Of a stretch of 64,000 bases of DNA, positions 53,004 to 60,671 are shown in pieces. The DNA is from CAZGMJ01 sp964526785 (GTDB lineage Bacteria; Planctomycetota; Phycisphaerae; Sedimentisphaerales; Anaerobacaceae). The notes below the pieces were generated by a model that saw nothing but the letters and a program-made list of their open reading frames with translations, did not search any database and had not been told where the DNA came from. Every line of letters starts with the position of its first letter. Position 1 is the stretch's first letter. The translations under genes and the position numbers were made by a program. The DNA lies in the NCBI GenBank assembly GCA_964526785.1, contig CAZGMJ010000026.1, forward strand, positions 3,421 to 67,420, given 5' to 3'.

Positions 53004-54053
53004 ATGGCTCGTCGTCGTACAGGACCATACGCGAAAAGATCCCGAAATCGAAATCTGATTGTCCTGACCGTTGTCGTAATGGTCGCCGCCGTTGCGATTG
53101 GATACTACTTCCGAGGTGCGGACAAACCCGCCGAGACCGACGCGGAACCGAATATTCCGCCCCGGGACGTCAACACGGCACAGGCCGTCAACGAACCGCC
53201 TGTCGAAGATCCTCCGTCGCAGCAGCAGACCGTCCGCGAAGAACGGCCCCCCATGCCGCCGACGGAGATCGACGCCGAGCCGAACGTTCCGTCCAATATG
53301 GAGGTAACCGCGCTGATCGGCGAGGCGCTCGCCCTGATGGCCAAGGACCCGCCCGATCTCATCCAGGCCCGCGATACATTGAACAAAGCCCTGGAATTGA
53401 AGATGAACGCCAGACAGCGAATGTTCGTCAAGCAGCAACTCGAATCCATGGCCAGACAGTGGCTCTTCACGCGAGACATATATCCCTCGGACCGGCTTTG
53501 TAGTTCGTACAAAGTCCAGCCCGGTGACCAACTCTCCACCATCTGCAGCAAGTATAAGGTGCCCTACGAGATCATCATGGTGCTGAACAATATAGCCCGC
53601 CCTGAATTGCTCCAGGCCGGCCAGACGCTCAAGATGATTCACGGGCCGTTCCACGCCACCATCAACCGCTCGACTTTCACCATGGACCTGTTCCTCCAGG
53701 ATGCATTCGTCCAGAACTTCCGCGTCGGTATTGGCAAGCCCGGCCGCGAGACTCCTACCGGCCTGTGGTGCGTCAAGAATCGTATGGTCAGGCCTCCGTG
53801 GACCGATCCCGACACAGGCAAACGATACGAACCGGAAGATCCGGATTACCCGCTCGGCGCCAGATGGATCGGCCTCGAAGGGCTTGAGGGGCCCGCCAAA
53901 GGACGCGAGGGCTTCGCAATACACGGCACGAAGGAACCGGACGAAATCGGTGCGGCCGTCTCCCGGGGATGCATCCGCATGTATAACGACGATGTGACCC
54001 TCGTATACGATCTGCTGGTGCCCGGCGAGTCAATGGTTCGCGTTGTGGACTGA
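53004..54053 (+). CDS. LysM and L,D-transpeptidase (YkuD) protein
   Basis: 349 residues. One N-terminal membrane helix (LIVLTVVVMVAAVAIGYYF), a Pro/Glu-rich linker (40-110), a short helical repeat-like region (NMEVTALIGEALALM), then LysM at about 165-215 (YKVQPGDQLSTICSKY) and the YkuD domain (ATINRSTFTMDLFLQD, GRETPTGLWCVKNRM), with the catalytic HGTK...SRGCIRM motif (His about 313, Cys about 328). Cross-links peptidoglycan or attaches proteins to it in the periplasm. AAAGGAG precedes the ATG. Confidence 0.92.
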   Translation: MARRRTGPYAKRSRNRNLIVLTVVVMVAAVAIGYYFRGADKPAETDAEPNIPPRDVNTAQAVNEPPVEDPPSQQQTVREERPPMPPTEIDAEPNVPSNMEVTALIGEALALMAKDPPDLIQARDTLNKALELKMNARQRMFVKQQLESMARQWLFTRDIYPSDRLCSSYKVQPGDQLSTICSKYKVPYEIIMVLNNIARPELLQAGQTLKMIHGPFHATINRSTFTMDLFLQDAFVQNFRVGIGKPGRETPTGLWCVKNRMVRPPWTDPDTGKRYEPEDPDYPLGARWIGLEGLEGPAKGREGFAIHGTKEPDEIGAAVSRGCIRMYNDDVTLVYDLLVPGESMVRVVD

Positions 54054-54074
54054 AATCACGAAAGGTCAAAGGAT

Positions 54075-55076
54075 TTGACGACAGGCCAACGGATGGCAAA
54101 ACCGGACGCAGCGCTGCCCGCGTCTGCCTCGAACATCGTGCACAGCCCGGGCCTCTCCGCCTGGGCCGTCTCGATCGCGCTGCACCTGCTCATACTCACC
54201 GCCTTCTGGCTCGTGCGGTTCCCGCGCGCATCCTCCCCCGCCCGCGCCGGCGCCGTGCCGCAGACGGATGTCGCCCGCGTTGAACGCGCGATGCAACTGG
54301 CGCCCATCCTGCCCAAGCCGCAGGTGCGATTGCCCGCGGCCGCCGCGAACGACGCCGCTGCCTACGCATCGCCCCTCCTGCCGGCCAATGAACCGACGCC
54401 CGATGCCGCAGGCTCCTCTCCGCTGCTGCAACCCGCTTCGCCCGATGATGCCGACACCGCCCGGGCCGCCGCATGGATCGAGCCGCCCCCGTTGCGCAGC
54501 CGCGTCGAGTTCTTCGGCTCGCCCGCCGGCCGCCGTCGCATCTGCTACGTCGTCGATTCCTCGGGCAGTATGACCGGCCTGTTCGCCGCCGTTCGCAGCC
54601 GCCTTAAACAATCCATCCGCGAACTGCAGCCCGACCAGTATTTCCACGTCCTCTTCTTCGGCAACGGCAAACTCGCCGAATCGTCCCCGAGCCGAATGCA
54701 AAGAGCCACCGAAGCAGGCAAGGCCGCCGTCGAGCAATTCATCGATTCCATTCAACCGGCCGGCAAGACCAACGCAATGCCCGCCTTCGAACGCGCCGTC
54801 GCCGTACGCGATGCCCGGGGCAATCCCCCGGCGGTGATATATTTCCTCACCGACGGCTTCGACCTCAGCGCCGACGACGCCGAATCCTTCGCCGGCCGAG
54901 TGGCGAATCTGATCGCACAGTCCGCCCCGAAAGCGCAGATCAATACCATCGGGTTCTGGCCGCAGGACGCCGACCGCAAAACGCTCCGAACGCTCGCCGA
55001 CCGCACCGGCGGCGCCTGCACCATCGTAACCGACCAACAGACCGAACCGCCGACATCGAATACAAAGACGCAGTGA
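54075..55076 (+). CDS. VWA protein with TonB-like SxxxH membrane anchor
   Basis: 333 residues, TTG start with AAAGG upstream (ATG 54093 is an alternative). Residues about 30-50 form one transmembrane helix (WAVSIALHLLILTAFWLV) in which Ser 33 and His 37 reproduce the SxxxH motif of the TonB helix that contacts ExbB/ExbD. A Pro/Ala-rich periplasmic linker follows (about 55-150), then a VWA domain with the MIDAS motif DSSGSM (about 160) and FLTDGFDLS (MIDAS Asp). Immediately downstream are exbB- and exbD-like genes. It looks like a TonB whose C-terminal receptor-binding domain is replaced by VWA. Function is unknown. Confidence 0.75.
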   Translation: MTTGQRMAKPDAALPASASNIVHSPGLSAWAVSIALHLLILTAFWLVRFPRASSPARAGAVPQTDVARVERAMQLAPILPKPQVRLPAAAANDAAAYASPLLPANEPTPDAAGSSPLLQPASPDDADTARAAAWIEPPPLRSRVEFFGSPAGRRRICYVVDSSGSMTGLFAAVRSRLKQSIRELQPDQYFHVLFFGNGKLAESSPSRMQRATEAGKAAVEQFIDSIQPAGKTNAMPAFERAVAVRDARGNPPAVIYFLTDGFDLSADDAESFAGRVANLIAQSAPKAQINTIGFWPQDADRKTLRTLADRTGGACTIVTDQQTEPPTSNTKTQ

Positions 55077-55096
55077 ATCGCGCGCAAAGGATAACT

Positions 55097-55942
55097 ATGA
55101 ACAGAAACCTGCTGCTGAAAATCGTACTGCTGGTCTTCGCGTTCGCCACCGTCGTGCTCGTGATGACCTTCACCATGCAGGGCGGCCTCGGCGCCGAGAC
55201 CGCCGACGGCGAGGCGGGCAACCGCTTCTTCCGGCAATTCGTCGTGGCCGGCGGACCTATCGTCTGGTTCGTCCTGCTTCCGATGTCTCTGGTCACCGTG
55301 TACCTGGCCGCCGACTACTGCCTGACAATGCGCAGACAAAAACTCGTACCCGACAACGCCGGCCAGGCCTGCCTCACCGGTATCCGCCAGTTCGGCCTCG
55401 CCGAATTCCCGACAAAGGCCGCCGGCCGTGACCTCGTCACCGTCGCGGTGGCCAAAATGGCAGCCGACGCACGCGGCGACTGGGCCCACAAACGCGAAAT
55501 CCTCGCCGAAGCCCTCCAGCAGCGCGCCTCCACCCTCCTGCGCCGCATCGACTGGCTCAACCTCATCGGCAACGTCTCGCCCATGGTCGGCCTCTTCGGC
55601 ACCGTCTTCGGCATGATCCGCCTCTTCAACGAAATCGTCGCATCCGGCGGCCAGCCCCAGCTCGTCCGCCTCGCCGACGGCATCTCCATCGCACTGGTCA
55701 CCACCTTCTGGGGCCTGTTCATCGCCATCCCCGCCCTCGCCGTGCACGGCATCTTCCGCAACCGCATCGAAGCCATGCTCAGCGACGCCGTCACGCAGGT
55801 CGAAATGATAATGCCCGAACTCCGCCGCAGCGTCGAAGGGAACCGCGCCGCCCGACCGCAGCGAAAACCCGCCGAGCACGGCATCCGCGAACTGATGCAC
55901 AAACCGCAACCCCCATCCGAATCAACGCTCCCGCTGCATTAG
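55097..55942 (+). CDS. exbB: MotA/TolQ/ExbB-type proton channel protein
   Basis: 281 residues from ATG 55097 (AAAGGA upstream; a GTG at 55073 is an alternative inside the VWA gene). An N-terminal helix is followed by the three-helix ExbB/TolQ core: GGPIVWFVLLPMSLVTVYLA, LNLIGNVSPMVGLFGTVFGM (conserved Pro-Met-xGLFGTVxGM) and GISIALVTTFWGLFIAIPAL. With ExbD it forms the proton-driven stator of TonB/Tol-type systems. The C-terminal ~40 residues are basic. Confidence 0.87.
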   Translation: MNRNLLLKIVLLVFAFATVVLVMTFTMQGGLGAETADGEAGNRFFRQFVVAGGPIVWFVLLPMSLVTVYLAADYCLTMRRQKLVPDNAGQACLTGIRQFGLAEFPTKAAGRDLVTVAVAKMAADARGDWAHKREILAEALQQRASTLLRRIDWLNLIGNVSPMVGLFGTVFGMIRLFNEIVASGGQPQLVRLADGISIALVTTFWGLFIAIPALAVHGIFRNRIEAMLSDAVTQVEMIMPELRRSVEGNRAARPQRKPAEHGIRELMHKPQPPSESTLPLH

Positions 55943-55960
55943 CAACCGACCAACGAACCC

Positions 55961-56467
55961 ATGTCCATCGCACGCATAACCCGTTTCCGCCGCCCCGGCG
56001 ATTCCCAGGCGTTCAACATCACGCCGATCATCGACATCGTCTTCCTGCTCATCATCTTCTTCCTCGTCGTCTGCCAGTTCGTCGAAGCCGAGAACTTCCC
56101 CGTCACCGTGCCCGACCAGTGCGACGCCGCCGGCGCTTCCGTCGAGCCCGGCCGCCAGCCGATCACCGTCACCGTCATGAAGAACTCCGCCGGCCGCATC
56201 AGCTACGCCGTCGGCCCCGATGTCTTGTCCCCCCCGGCAGACCGGTCCGCCGCCCAATTGACCGATGCACTGAAGGACATGATAGACCGCGGCCTCTCCA
56301 ACCGCCCGCAGGATCGCAGAATTGTCACCCTCCGTGTGGACAAGGACATCGCTTACGGCCGCGCCCAGCACGCCCTGGCCGCCATTGCAAACAGCACCGC
56401 CACCGACGTCCAACTTGCCGTCGTCCGGGGCGAGTTGCAGACTCCCGAGTCCCCGAACAACCCATAG
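55961..56467 (+). CDS. exbD: ExbD/TolR-type protein
   Basis: 168 residues. SQAFNITPIIDIVFLLIIFF is the ExbD signature: the helix contains the proton-relaying Asp (IIDIVFLL). The periplasmic part ends with RIVTLRVDKDIAYGRAQHAL and AIANSTATDVQLAVV, typical of the ExbD/TolR C-terminal domain. RBS is weak (CGAACCC), so translation probably depends on the preceding gene, 18 bp upstream. Confidence 0.85.
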   Translation: MSIARITRFRRPGDSQAFNITPIIDIVFLLIIFFLVVCQFVEAENFPVTVPDQCDAAGASVEPGRQPITVTVMKNSAGRISYAVGPDVLSPPADRSAAQLTDALKDMIDRGLSNRPQDRRIVTLRVDKDIAYGRAQHALAAIANSTATDVQLAVVRGELQTPESPNNP

Positions 56468-56474
56468 CCCCGCA

Positions 56475-56615
56475 CTACCGCCGCTCCTTTTCCCTCCGCT
56501 TGAGCTCCAGCTTCTTGATCGATACCACCGCTTCGCAGATGATCGCCGTGCATGCAATCACCGCCATCCACCCCCAGAAACCCATCGCATCGATTATCTC
56601 AACCACATAGGACAT
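56475..56615 (-). CDS. small single-pass membrane protein (46 aa), downstream of clpX
   Basis: An ORF too short for usual cut-offs but with a strong SD (CAGGAGACGGCT before ATG 56615). The predicted peptide is one hydrophobic helix (GFWGWMAVIACTAIICEAVV) followed by a basic, helical tail (SIKKLELKRREKERR), typical of small inner-membrane proteins that bind a larger partner. It is on the same strand 112 bp after clpX. A function is not predictable; a PspB-like resemblance is superficial. Confidence 0.55.
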   Translation of the reverse strand: MSYVVEIIDAMGFWGWMAVIACTAIICEAVVSIKKLELKRREKERR

Positions 56616-56727
56616 AGCCGTCTCCTGAGCGTCTCTTGTACGAAAACCTCATCTACTCGTATAGACGCACCATCAGCAGACATCTTTCAAACAAAACCGC
56701 ACCCCCTCGATCGTCCCGGCCGCCGCT

Positions 56728-57999
56728 CTACGCCGACTCCTTCTTCATCTGCTTCTTCGATTCGAACAGGTCCGCCCGCCCCTCGACCACGTCCCGGTCG
56801 ATCACGTACCTCGCCGGTTTGTCCTCGTCCGGCAGCCGGTACATCAAATCGATCATCAGCTCCTCCGTAATCGCCCGCAGCGCCCGCGCCCCGGTATCCC
56901 GCTTCAGCGCCTTCTGCGCCAGCAAATGCAGCGCTCCCTCGGTGAACTCGAGTTCGGCGTCCTCCATCTCGAAGAATCGCTGATACTGCTTGACCAGCGC
57001 GTTCTTCGGCTTGGTCAGAATGTCGATCAGCGCCACCTCATCCAGCGCCGTCAGCGTCGTAATCACCGGCAGCCGGCCCACCATCTCCGGAATCATCCCG
57101 TACTCGATCACGTCCTCGGGAATCACCTGGCTCAGCACGTTCGTATACTCCGCCTTCTTGTCGCCCCCGCCCGACAGCTCCGAATCGAACCCGATCATCT
57201 TCTGCCCGAGCCGCTTCTTGATAATATTCTCCAGCCCCACGAACGTCCCGCCGCAAATAAACAGAATCTGGCTCGTATCGATCTGGATGTACGACTGCTC
57301 CGGATGCTTCCGGCCGCCCTGAGGCGGAATATTCGCCAGCGTCCCCTCCAGCATTTTCAACAGCGCCTGCTGAACCCCCTCGCCCGAAACATCCCGCGTA
57401 ATCGAAACGTTCTGCGAAGTCTTGCCCACCTTGTCGATCTCATCGACGTACACGATCCCGCGCTGCGCCGCCTCGATATCGAAATCCGCCGCCTGCAGCA
57501 GCCGCAGCAGAAAGTTCTCCACGTCCTCGCCAACGTACCCCGCCTCCGTCACCGTCGTCGCATCGCATATCGCAAACGGCACGTTCAGCGTCTGCGCCAG
57601 CGTCCGCGCCAGCAGCGTCTTGCCCGAACCCGTCGGCCCGATCAGCAGCACGTTCGACTTGTCGATCTCGACGTCCCGATCCTCGCTGTCGCTGTGCACC
57701 AGCCGCTTGTAATGGTTGTGCACCGCCACCGACAGATACTTCTTCGCGTGCTCCTGCCCGATCACGTACTGATCCAGATACTCCTTGATCTCACGCGGCC
57801 GCGGCATCTCGTCAAGACTCGCACCCAGACCCGCCCCGCGCCGGGCGTTCTGCCGGATAATATTGTGGCACAGTTCCACGCACTCCGGACAAATATACAC
57901 ATCACCCGGACCCTCGATCAGCGTGTCCGCCTGATCGCCAGTACGCCCGCAAAAGCTGCACAACGCCTTCTTCCTGCTGTTACCTGTTCGTTTAGCCAT
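56728..57999 (-). CDS. clpX: ATP-dependent Clp protease ATP-binding subunit ClpX
   Basis: 423 residues. N-terminal C4 zinc domain (CSFCGR and CPECVELC), Walker A GPTGSGKTLLA, pore loop GYVGEDVENFLLRLL, Walker B GIVYVDEIDKV, sensor and the IGF-like loop region (LGQKMIGFDSEL), and the RDTGARALRAITEELM arginine box. Unfolds tagged substrates for ClpP. clpP is not adjacent in this window (upstream side is gene-free for 660 bp). Confidence 0.96.
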   Translation of the reverse strand: MAKRTGNSRKKALCSFCGRTGDQADTLIEGPGDVYICPECVELCHNIIRQNARRGAGLGASLDEMPRPREIKEYLDQYVIGQEHAKKYLSVAVHNHYKRLVHSDSEDRDVEIDKSNVLLIGPTGSGKTLLARTLAQTLNVPFAICDATTVTEAGYVGEDVENFLLRLLQAADFDIEAAQRGIVYVDEIDKVGKTSQNVSITRDVSGEGVQQALLKMLEGTLANIPPQGGRKHPEQSYIQIDTSQILFICGGTFVGLENIIKKRLGQKMIGFDSELSGGGDKKAEYTNVLSQVIPEDVIEYGMIPEMVGRLPVITTLTALDEVALIDILTKPKNALVKQYQRFFEMEDAELEFTEGALHLLAQKALKRDTGARALRAITEELMIDLMYRLPDEDKPARYVIDRDVVEGRADLFESKKQMKKESA

Positions 58000-58202
58000 A
58001 ATCTATGTACCCTGGGAAATTCGACCGAACCGCTGTCGATCCTCGTTCGCCTTGTCAATTGCCCCACCGGAAACCTGTTCTGCGATACACTACCATAATC
58101 CAGCCCTCCTGAACACTACTTTTTGCCGCCCCCCGCGATCTCACCGCCCAAAACCACCCCCGCAACCCGCTACCGCCGCCTCCATACCCCCGCTCCCCTT
58201 GC

Positions 58203-58319
58203 CTTTCCAACCGAGCACAGCCTTTAGCCCTGAGCGAAGTCGAACGGGGAGCGGAGGAATCTGGTACGCGAATAAGCCTGCACCCTCGCCGCCCAAAACA
58301 CCCCTTCGACCCGACCCTG
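58203..58319. repeat. 117-bp direct repeat, copy 1
   Basis: Nearly identical to 58399-58515 (offset exactly 196 bases, with a few substitutions). The core reads AGCCCTGAGCGAAGTCGAAC, followed by a tail with CACCCCTTCGACCCGACCCT. Not a protein gene; typical of interspersed genomic repeats. Confidence 0.8.
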
Positions 58320-58398
58320 TCGCCCTGGACTCCGATCCAGCGCCTCAACACCCTCCGCACAGAACCGACCGGAAGCCGCCGCATACCCCTTCATATGT

Positions 58399-58515
58399 CT
58401 TTCCGACCGAGCACAGCCTTTAGCCCTGAGCGAAGTCGAACGGGGAGCGGAGGAATCTGGTACCCGAATAGGCTTGCACCCACGCTGCGCAAAACACCCC
58501 TTCGACCCGACCCTG
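58399..58515. repeat. 117-bp direct repeat, copy 2
   Basis: Second copy of the repeat at 58203-58319. Spacing between copies is 79 bases. A few changes (for example ACGCGAATAAGC versus ACCCGAATAGGC) suggest some age. Confidence 0.8.
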
Positions 58516-58659
58516 GAACTGTTGCGCACTTTGCCATCTACCTCACTACAGTACAGCGGAGAGCTACACAAGGAAATCTGCCCTCAGCCGAAGAAGGTGC
58601 GCTTCTTCTGTATTGCCTCCATACTTTCCAGCGTTCCTTCCGCGCCAGTGCGATGTGAC

Positions 58660-59478
58660 CTATGAAATTTCGCTGGGATTGGTTTGCCGTTTGTCTGCTG
58701 CGTGCCTGTTATCCCTCCACCGATACACACCACCGCCAAGGAATTCTATGTAACCGAGATCTCGTAGTACCTGTAACTGCTGTCTGATCTTCGGTCTCAC
58801 ATGCCGATTTCCTGGGTGCATGTCCGACAGACTGCTCTCGAAGGAATAGGCCTCCTTCAACGTGAACGTATTCACACTGAGAGATCGTAGTAACGTCAAT
58901 ACATCAAGTGTCCAGCCTCTCTTCTCGCTTGAAATCGCTTCCAGGGGCTTCGTCGAATTAAACTCTTTGCGAACAATCGACTTTGCTATCACCTGTTCGA
59001 CCGAAATGACGCTTATGCGGCCGTCAGGCGGAATCAAGTCGAGAATGATATTACATCCAATCCAGCCTGCTCGTCGTGCTGTCTTGCTCAGAGGTTTTCG
59101 TGCCTCAATGGCTGTGACCGGCAGACAGAAGCTGGGTACGACGATAAGGTTGTTCACTTTCGGGGTTGCTCCTCCATAGGAAAGCAGAAGCAGATGTGGA
59201 AAGCTACCTTTCAGTATGGCCTTTACCATCGGCCCATATGCAGCATCGACAATCTTTCGTCCAAGTGAATTGCGTTTGGCCTTCAATTGATACGCCGCTT
59301 GGCAGCTCGGGCACACGAAGTCCACCACGGAAGTGTTGTTTCGCGTTTCATCTATTCTATTGGAGGTGCACGCCGGACAATAGAGGTTCTCCAGAGCCCA
59401 CGACTCAGTCATCACGCGCGCTTTCTGAGCAGGGCTCTTATATCCCTTTGCAGCATCTACTGGCAGATGCATATCCAT
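58660..59478 (-). CDS. dpnI: DpnI-like methyl-directed (Gm6ATC) restriction endonuclease
   Basis: 272 residues. From MDMHLPVDAAKGYKSPAQKA onward the sequence follows Streptococcus DpnI (MELHFNLELVETYKSNSQKA as recalled) through the zinc pair (CPAC, then CPSC), ARRAGWIGCNI, and the C-terminal winged helix ending KIRQQLQVLRDLGYIEF. Asp 53 and Lys 66 of the PD-(D/E)xK site align at the DpnI positions; Glu 64 is Gln here. DpnI cuts GATC only when adenine is methylated and needs no partner methylase, so the gene can stand alone if the host lacks Dam-type methylation. Start 59478 has GAGG at optimal distance and equals the DpnI N-terminus. No neighbouring DpnC/M or methylase gene is visible. Confidence 0.88.
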   Translation of the reverse strand: MDMHLPVDAAKGYKSPAQKARVMTESWALENLYCPACTSNRIDETRNNTSVVDFVCPSCQAAYQLKAKRNSLGRKIVDAAYGPMVKAILKGSFPHLLLLSYGGATPKVNNLIVVPSFCLPVTAIEARKPLSKTARRAGWIGCNIILDLIPPDGRISVISVEQVIAKSIVRKEFNSTKPLEAISSEKRGWTLDVLTLLRSLSVNTFTLKEAYSFESSLSDMHPGNRHVRPKIRQQLQVLRDLGYIEFLGGGVYRWRDNRHAADKRQTNPSEIS

Positions 59479-59645
59479 CTTCGGCCTCAAACTAAACCGG
59501 TCCTCATCCGAAACACCTCGACCGTATACCTGCTGCTCAGATTCTACGACCATGACTCCAATCAATCAATCATTTCATATTTCATCTGTGTATGCTGCCA
59601 TTCCAATCTCCGGCTGCTTCTTCTCGGCGGTTCCTGACTTCTTCC

Positions 59646-59673
59646 TTGACATTTCGCCGTAATATGGTATAAT
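59646..59673 (+). promoter_or_regulatory. consensus sigma-70 promoter
   Basis: TTGACA (59646-59651) and TATAAT (59668-59673) with 16 bases between, the closest match to consensus in the window. About 50 bases downstream lies GGAGG followed by ATG at 59724. It points into the repeat-rich open frame at 59724-60671 and the exported protein gene after it. Confidence 0.7.
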
Positions 59674-59900
59674 ATACATCTAACATACATCAAAGCTTCA
59701 GGAACCCATTGGAGGGATCAACAATGCCAACCCGGCCGCACCGTTCTCTGCCTTCTCTATGCTCTCTCTGGCTCAACGCCCTGCAAATCGCCAATCCCGT
59801 TCATCATGCCTGTGAACAAACCGACTCTCACGTCCAATTTTGCTGGCGTATCGACCGGCCCCAGGAAGTCGAGATACTCGCATTCCAACTGCGGATAAAT

Positions 59901-59935
59901 ATGCAAAACAAAGCCAATGATAAGATAGGTAAGAT
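59901..59935. repeat. 35-bp interspersed repeat A, copy 1
   Basis: ATGCAAAACAAAGCCAATGA-type unit ending in ATAGGTAAGAT. Two further copies lie at 60111-60145 and 60198-60232 with several substitutions. Confidence 0.65.
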
Positions 59936-60030
59936 GGTGCCTGCCTCGCTACCCCGTGCCGGCGCATACCACACCCGTTCTGCCCACTACTCGGGTGCCT
60001 CGTTGCCCCGATGCATCGGGAAATCCAATC

Positions 60031-60110
60031 GATACCCTTCAACATGGAATCGGGTGTCGTCCCGAGCGAGTGGAGCGAGTCGAGGGAGCTCCCCCTTCGG
60101 ATGGACAAAT
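60031..60110. repeat. 80-bp interspersed repeat B, copy 1
   Basis: Begins GATACCCTTCAACATGGA and ends near CCCCCTTCGGATGGA. Second copy at 60369-60448, offset 338 bases, with few changes in the first 60 bases. Its central part (CCCGAGCGAGTGGAGCGAGT) recalls the 117-bp repeat core but is not the same. Confidence 0.7.
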
Positions 60111-60145
60111 GTGCAAAACGAACCCAATATCAATATAGGCAAGAT
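60111..60145. repeat. 35-bp interspersed repeat A, copy 2
   Basis: GTGCAAAACGAACCCAATAT-type unit, second copy, immediately after repeat B copy 1. Differs from copies 1 and 3 at several positions. Confidence 0.6.
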
Positions 60146-60197
60146 ACAATCGGGCTCAGTCCCCTCAGTGCCTCGCTATCTACGGCGGAACATAAGA

Positions 60198-60232
60198 ATG
60201 CAAAACAAAGCCAAATACAAAATAGGAAAATT
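60198..60232. repeat. 35-bp interspersed repeat A, copy 3
   Basis: ATGCAAAACAAAGCCAAATA-type unit, third copy. Read in the same frame, the three copies would encode MQNKANDKIGK-, VQNEPNINIGK- and MQNKAKYKIGK-like peptides. Confidence 0.65.
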
Positions 60233-60368
60233 GCCGTGCCTGCACATAGCTACCTATCTTTCCGCCCCCCTCGCCAGACGTCTGTATTCACCGGATGCAT
60301 CAGCGCCTGGATGCCGTGGCCCCTTTTCGAAGAAACATCGAAGATCCGCCGGTGGCGGAAAGCCAACC

Positions 60369-60448
60369 GATACCCTTCAACATGGACTCGGGTGTCGTCC
60401 CGAGCGAGTGGAACGAGTCGAGGGAACTCCCCCTCGAATGGATAAACA
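60369..60448. repeat. 80-bp interspersed repeat B, copy 2
   Basis: Near-identical copy of 60031-60110. The bases just upstream (GGCGGAAAGCCAACC here, CGGGAAATCCAATC in copy 1) are also related. Confidence 0.7.
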
Positions 60449-60671
60449 TGAAGAACATCAAAGACCCGCCGGTGAGAAAGCCTTTGACACACCCCCGCCC
60501 CGGCCGCTGACATCTCTTGGCCGGGTGGGATGCTGGCAACGCCGCCCTGTGAATGCGGCCAACCGGTCGAAAGTGGTTATGGGAGCGGGATCGGTTATAA
60601 TCAGCGAGCAGCGGGCGATCCGGACGTGCGGGTCGTCATGCAATGTCGGTCATATATTGGAGGATAGTGTC

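Larger units (their letters stand above)
58000..58659. other. gene-free repeat-bearing region between clpX and dpnI-like gene
   Basis: No supported gene. It contains two 117-bp direct repeats (next entries) and C-rich stretches; short open frames here arise from the repeats and have no RBS. clpX promoter elements should be near 58000-58100 on the minus strand, but none is clear. Confidence 0.5.
59724..60671 (+). other. repeat-rich transcribed-looking leader, open frame of doubtful coding status
   Basis: The frame from ATG 59724 (SD GGAGGGATCAACA) stays open for about 950 bases and runs straight into the exported protein gene at 60672. Its product is of low complexity (many Ser, Arg and Pro) and contains translated repeat units, so it is more likely noncoding with a chance open frame than a 790-residue fusion. 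The downstream gene has its own SD and signal peptide. Repeats are listed separately. Apart from them no motif is seen. Confidence 0.4.

Noticed and set aside
58224..58571. Open frames in the 117-bp repeats
   Set aside because: Arise from repeat sequence, near-identical between copies in different contexts, no RBS.
58203..60448. CRISPR array
   Set aside because: Repeats differ in length and sequence, spacing is irregular, copy number is 2-3, and no cas genes are present.
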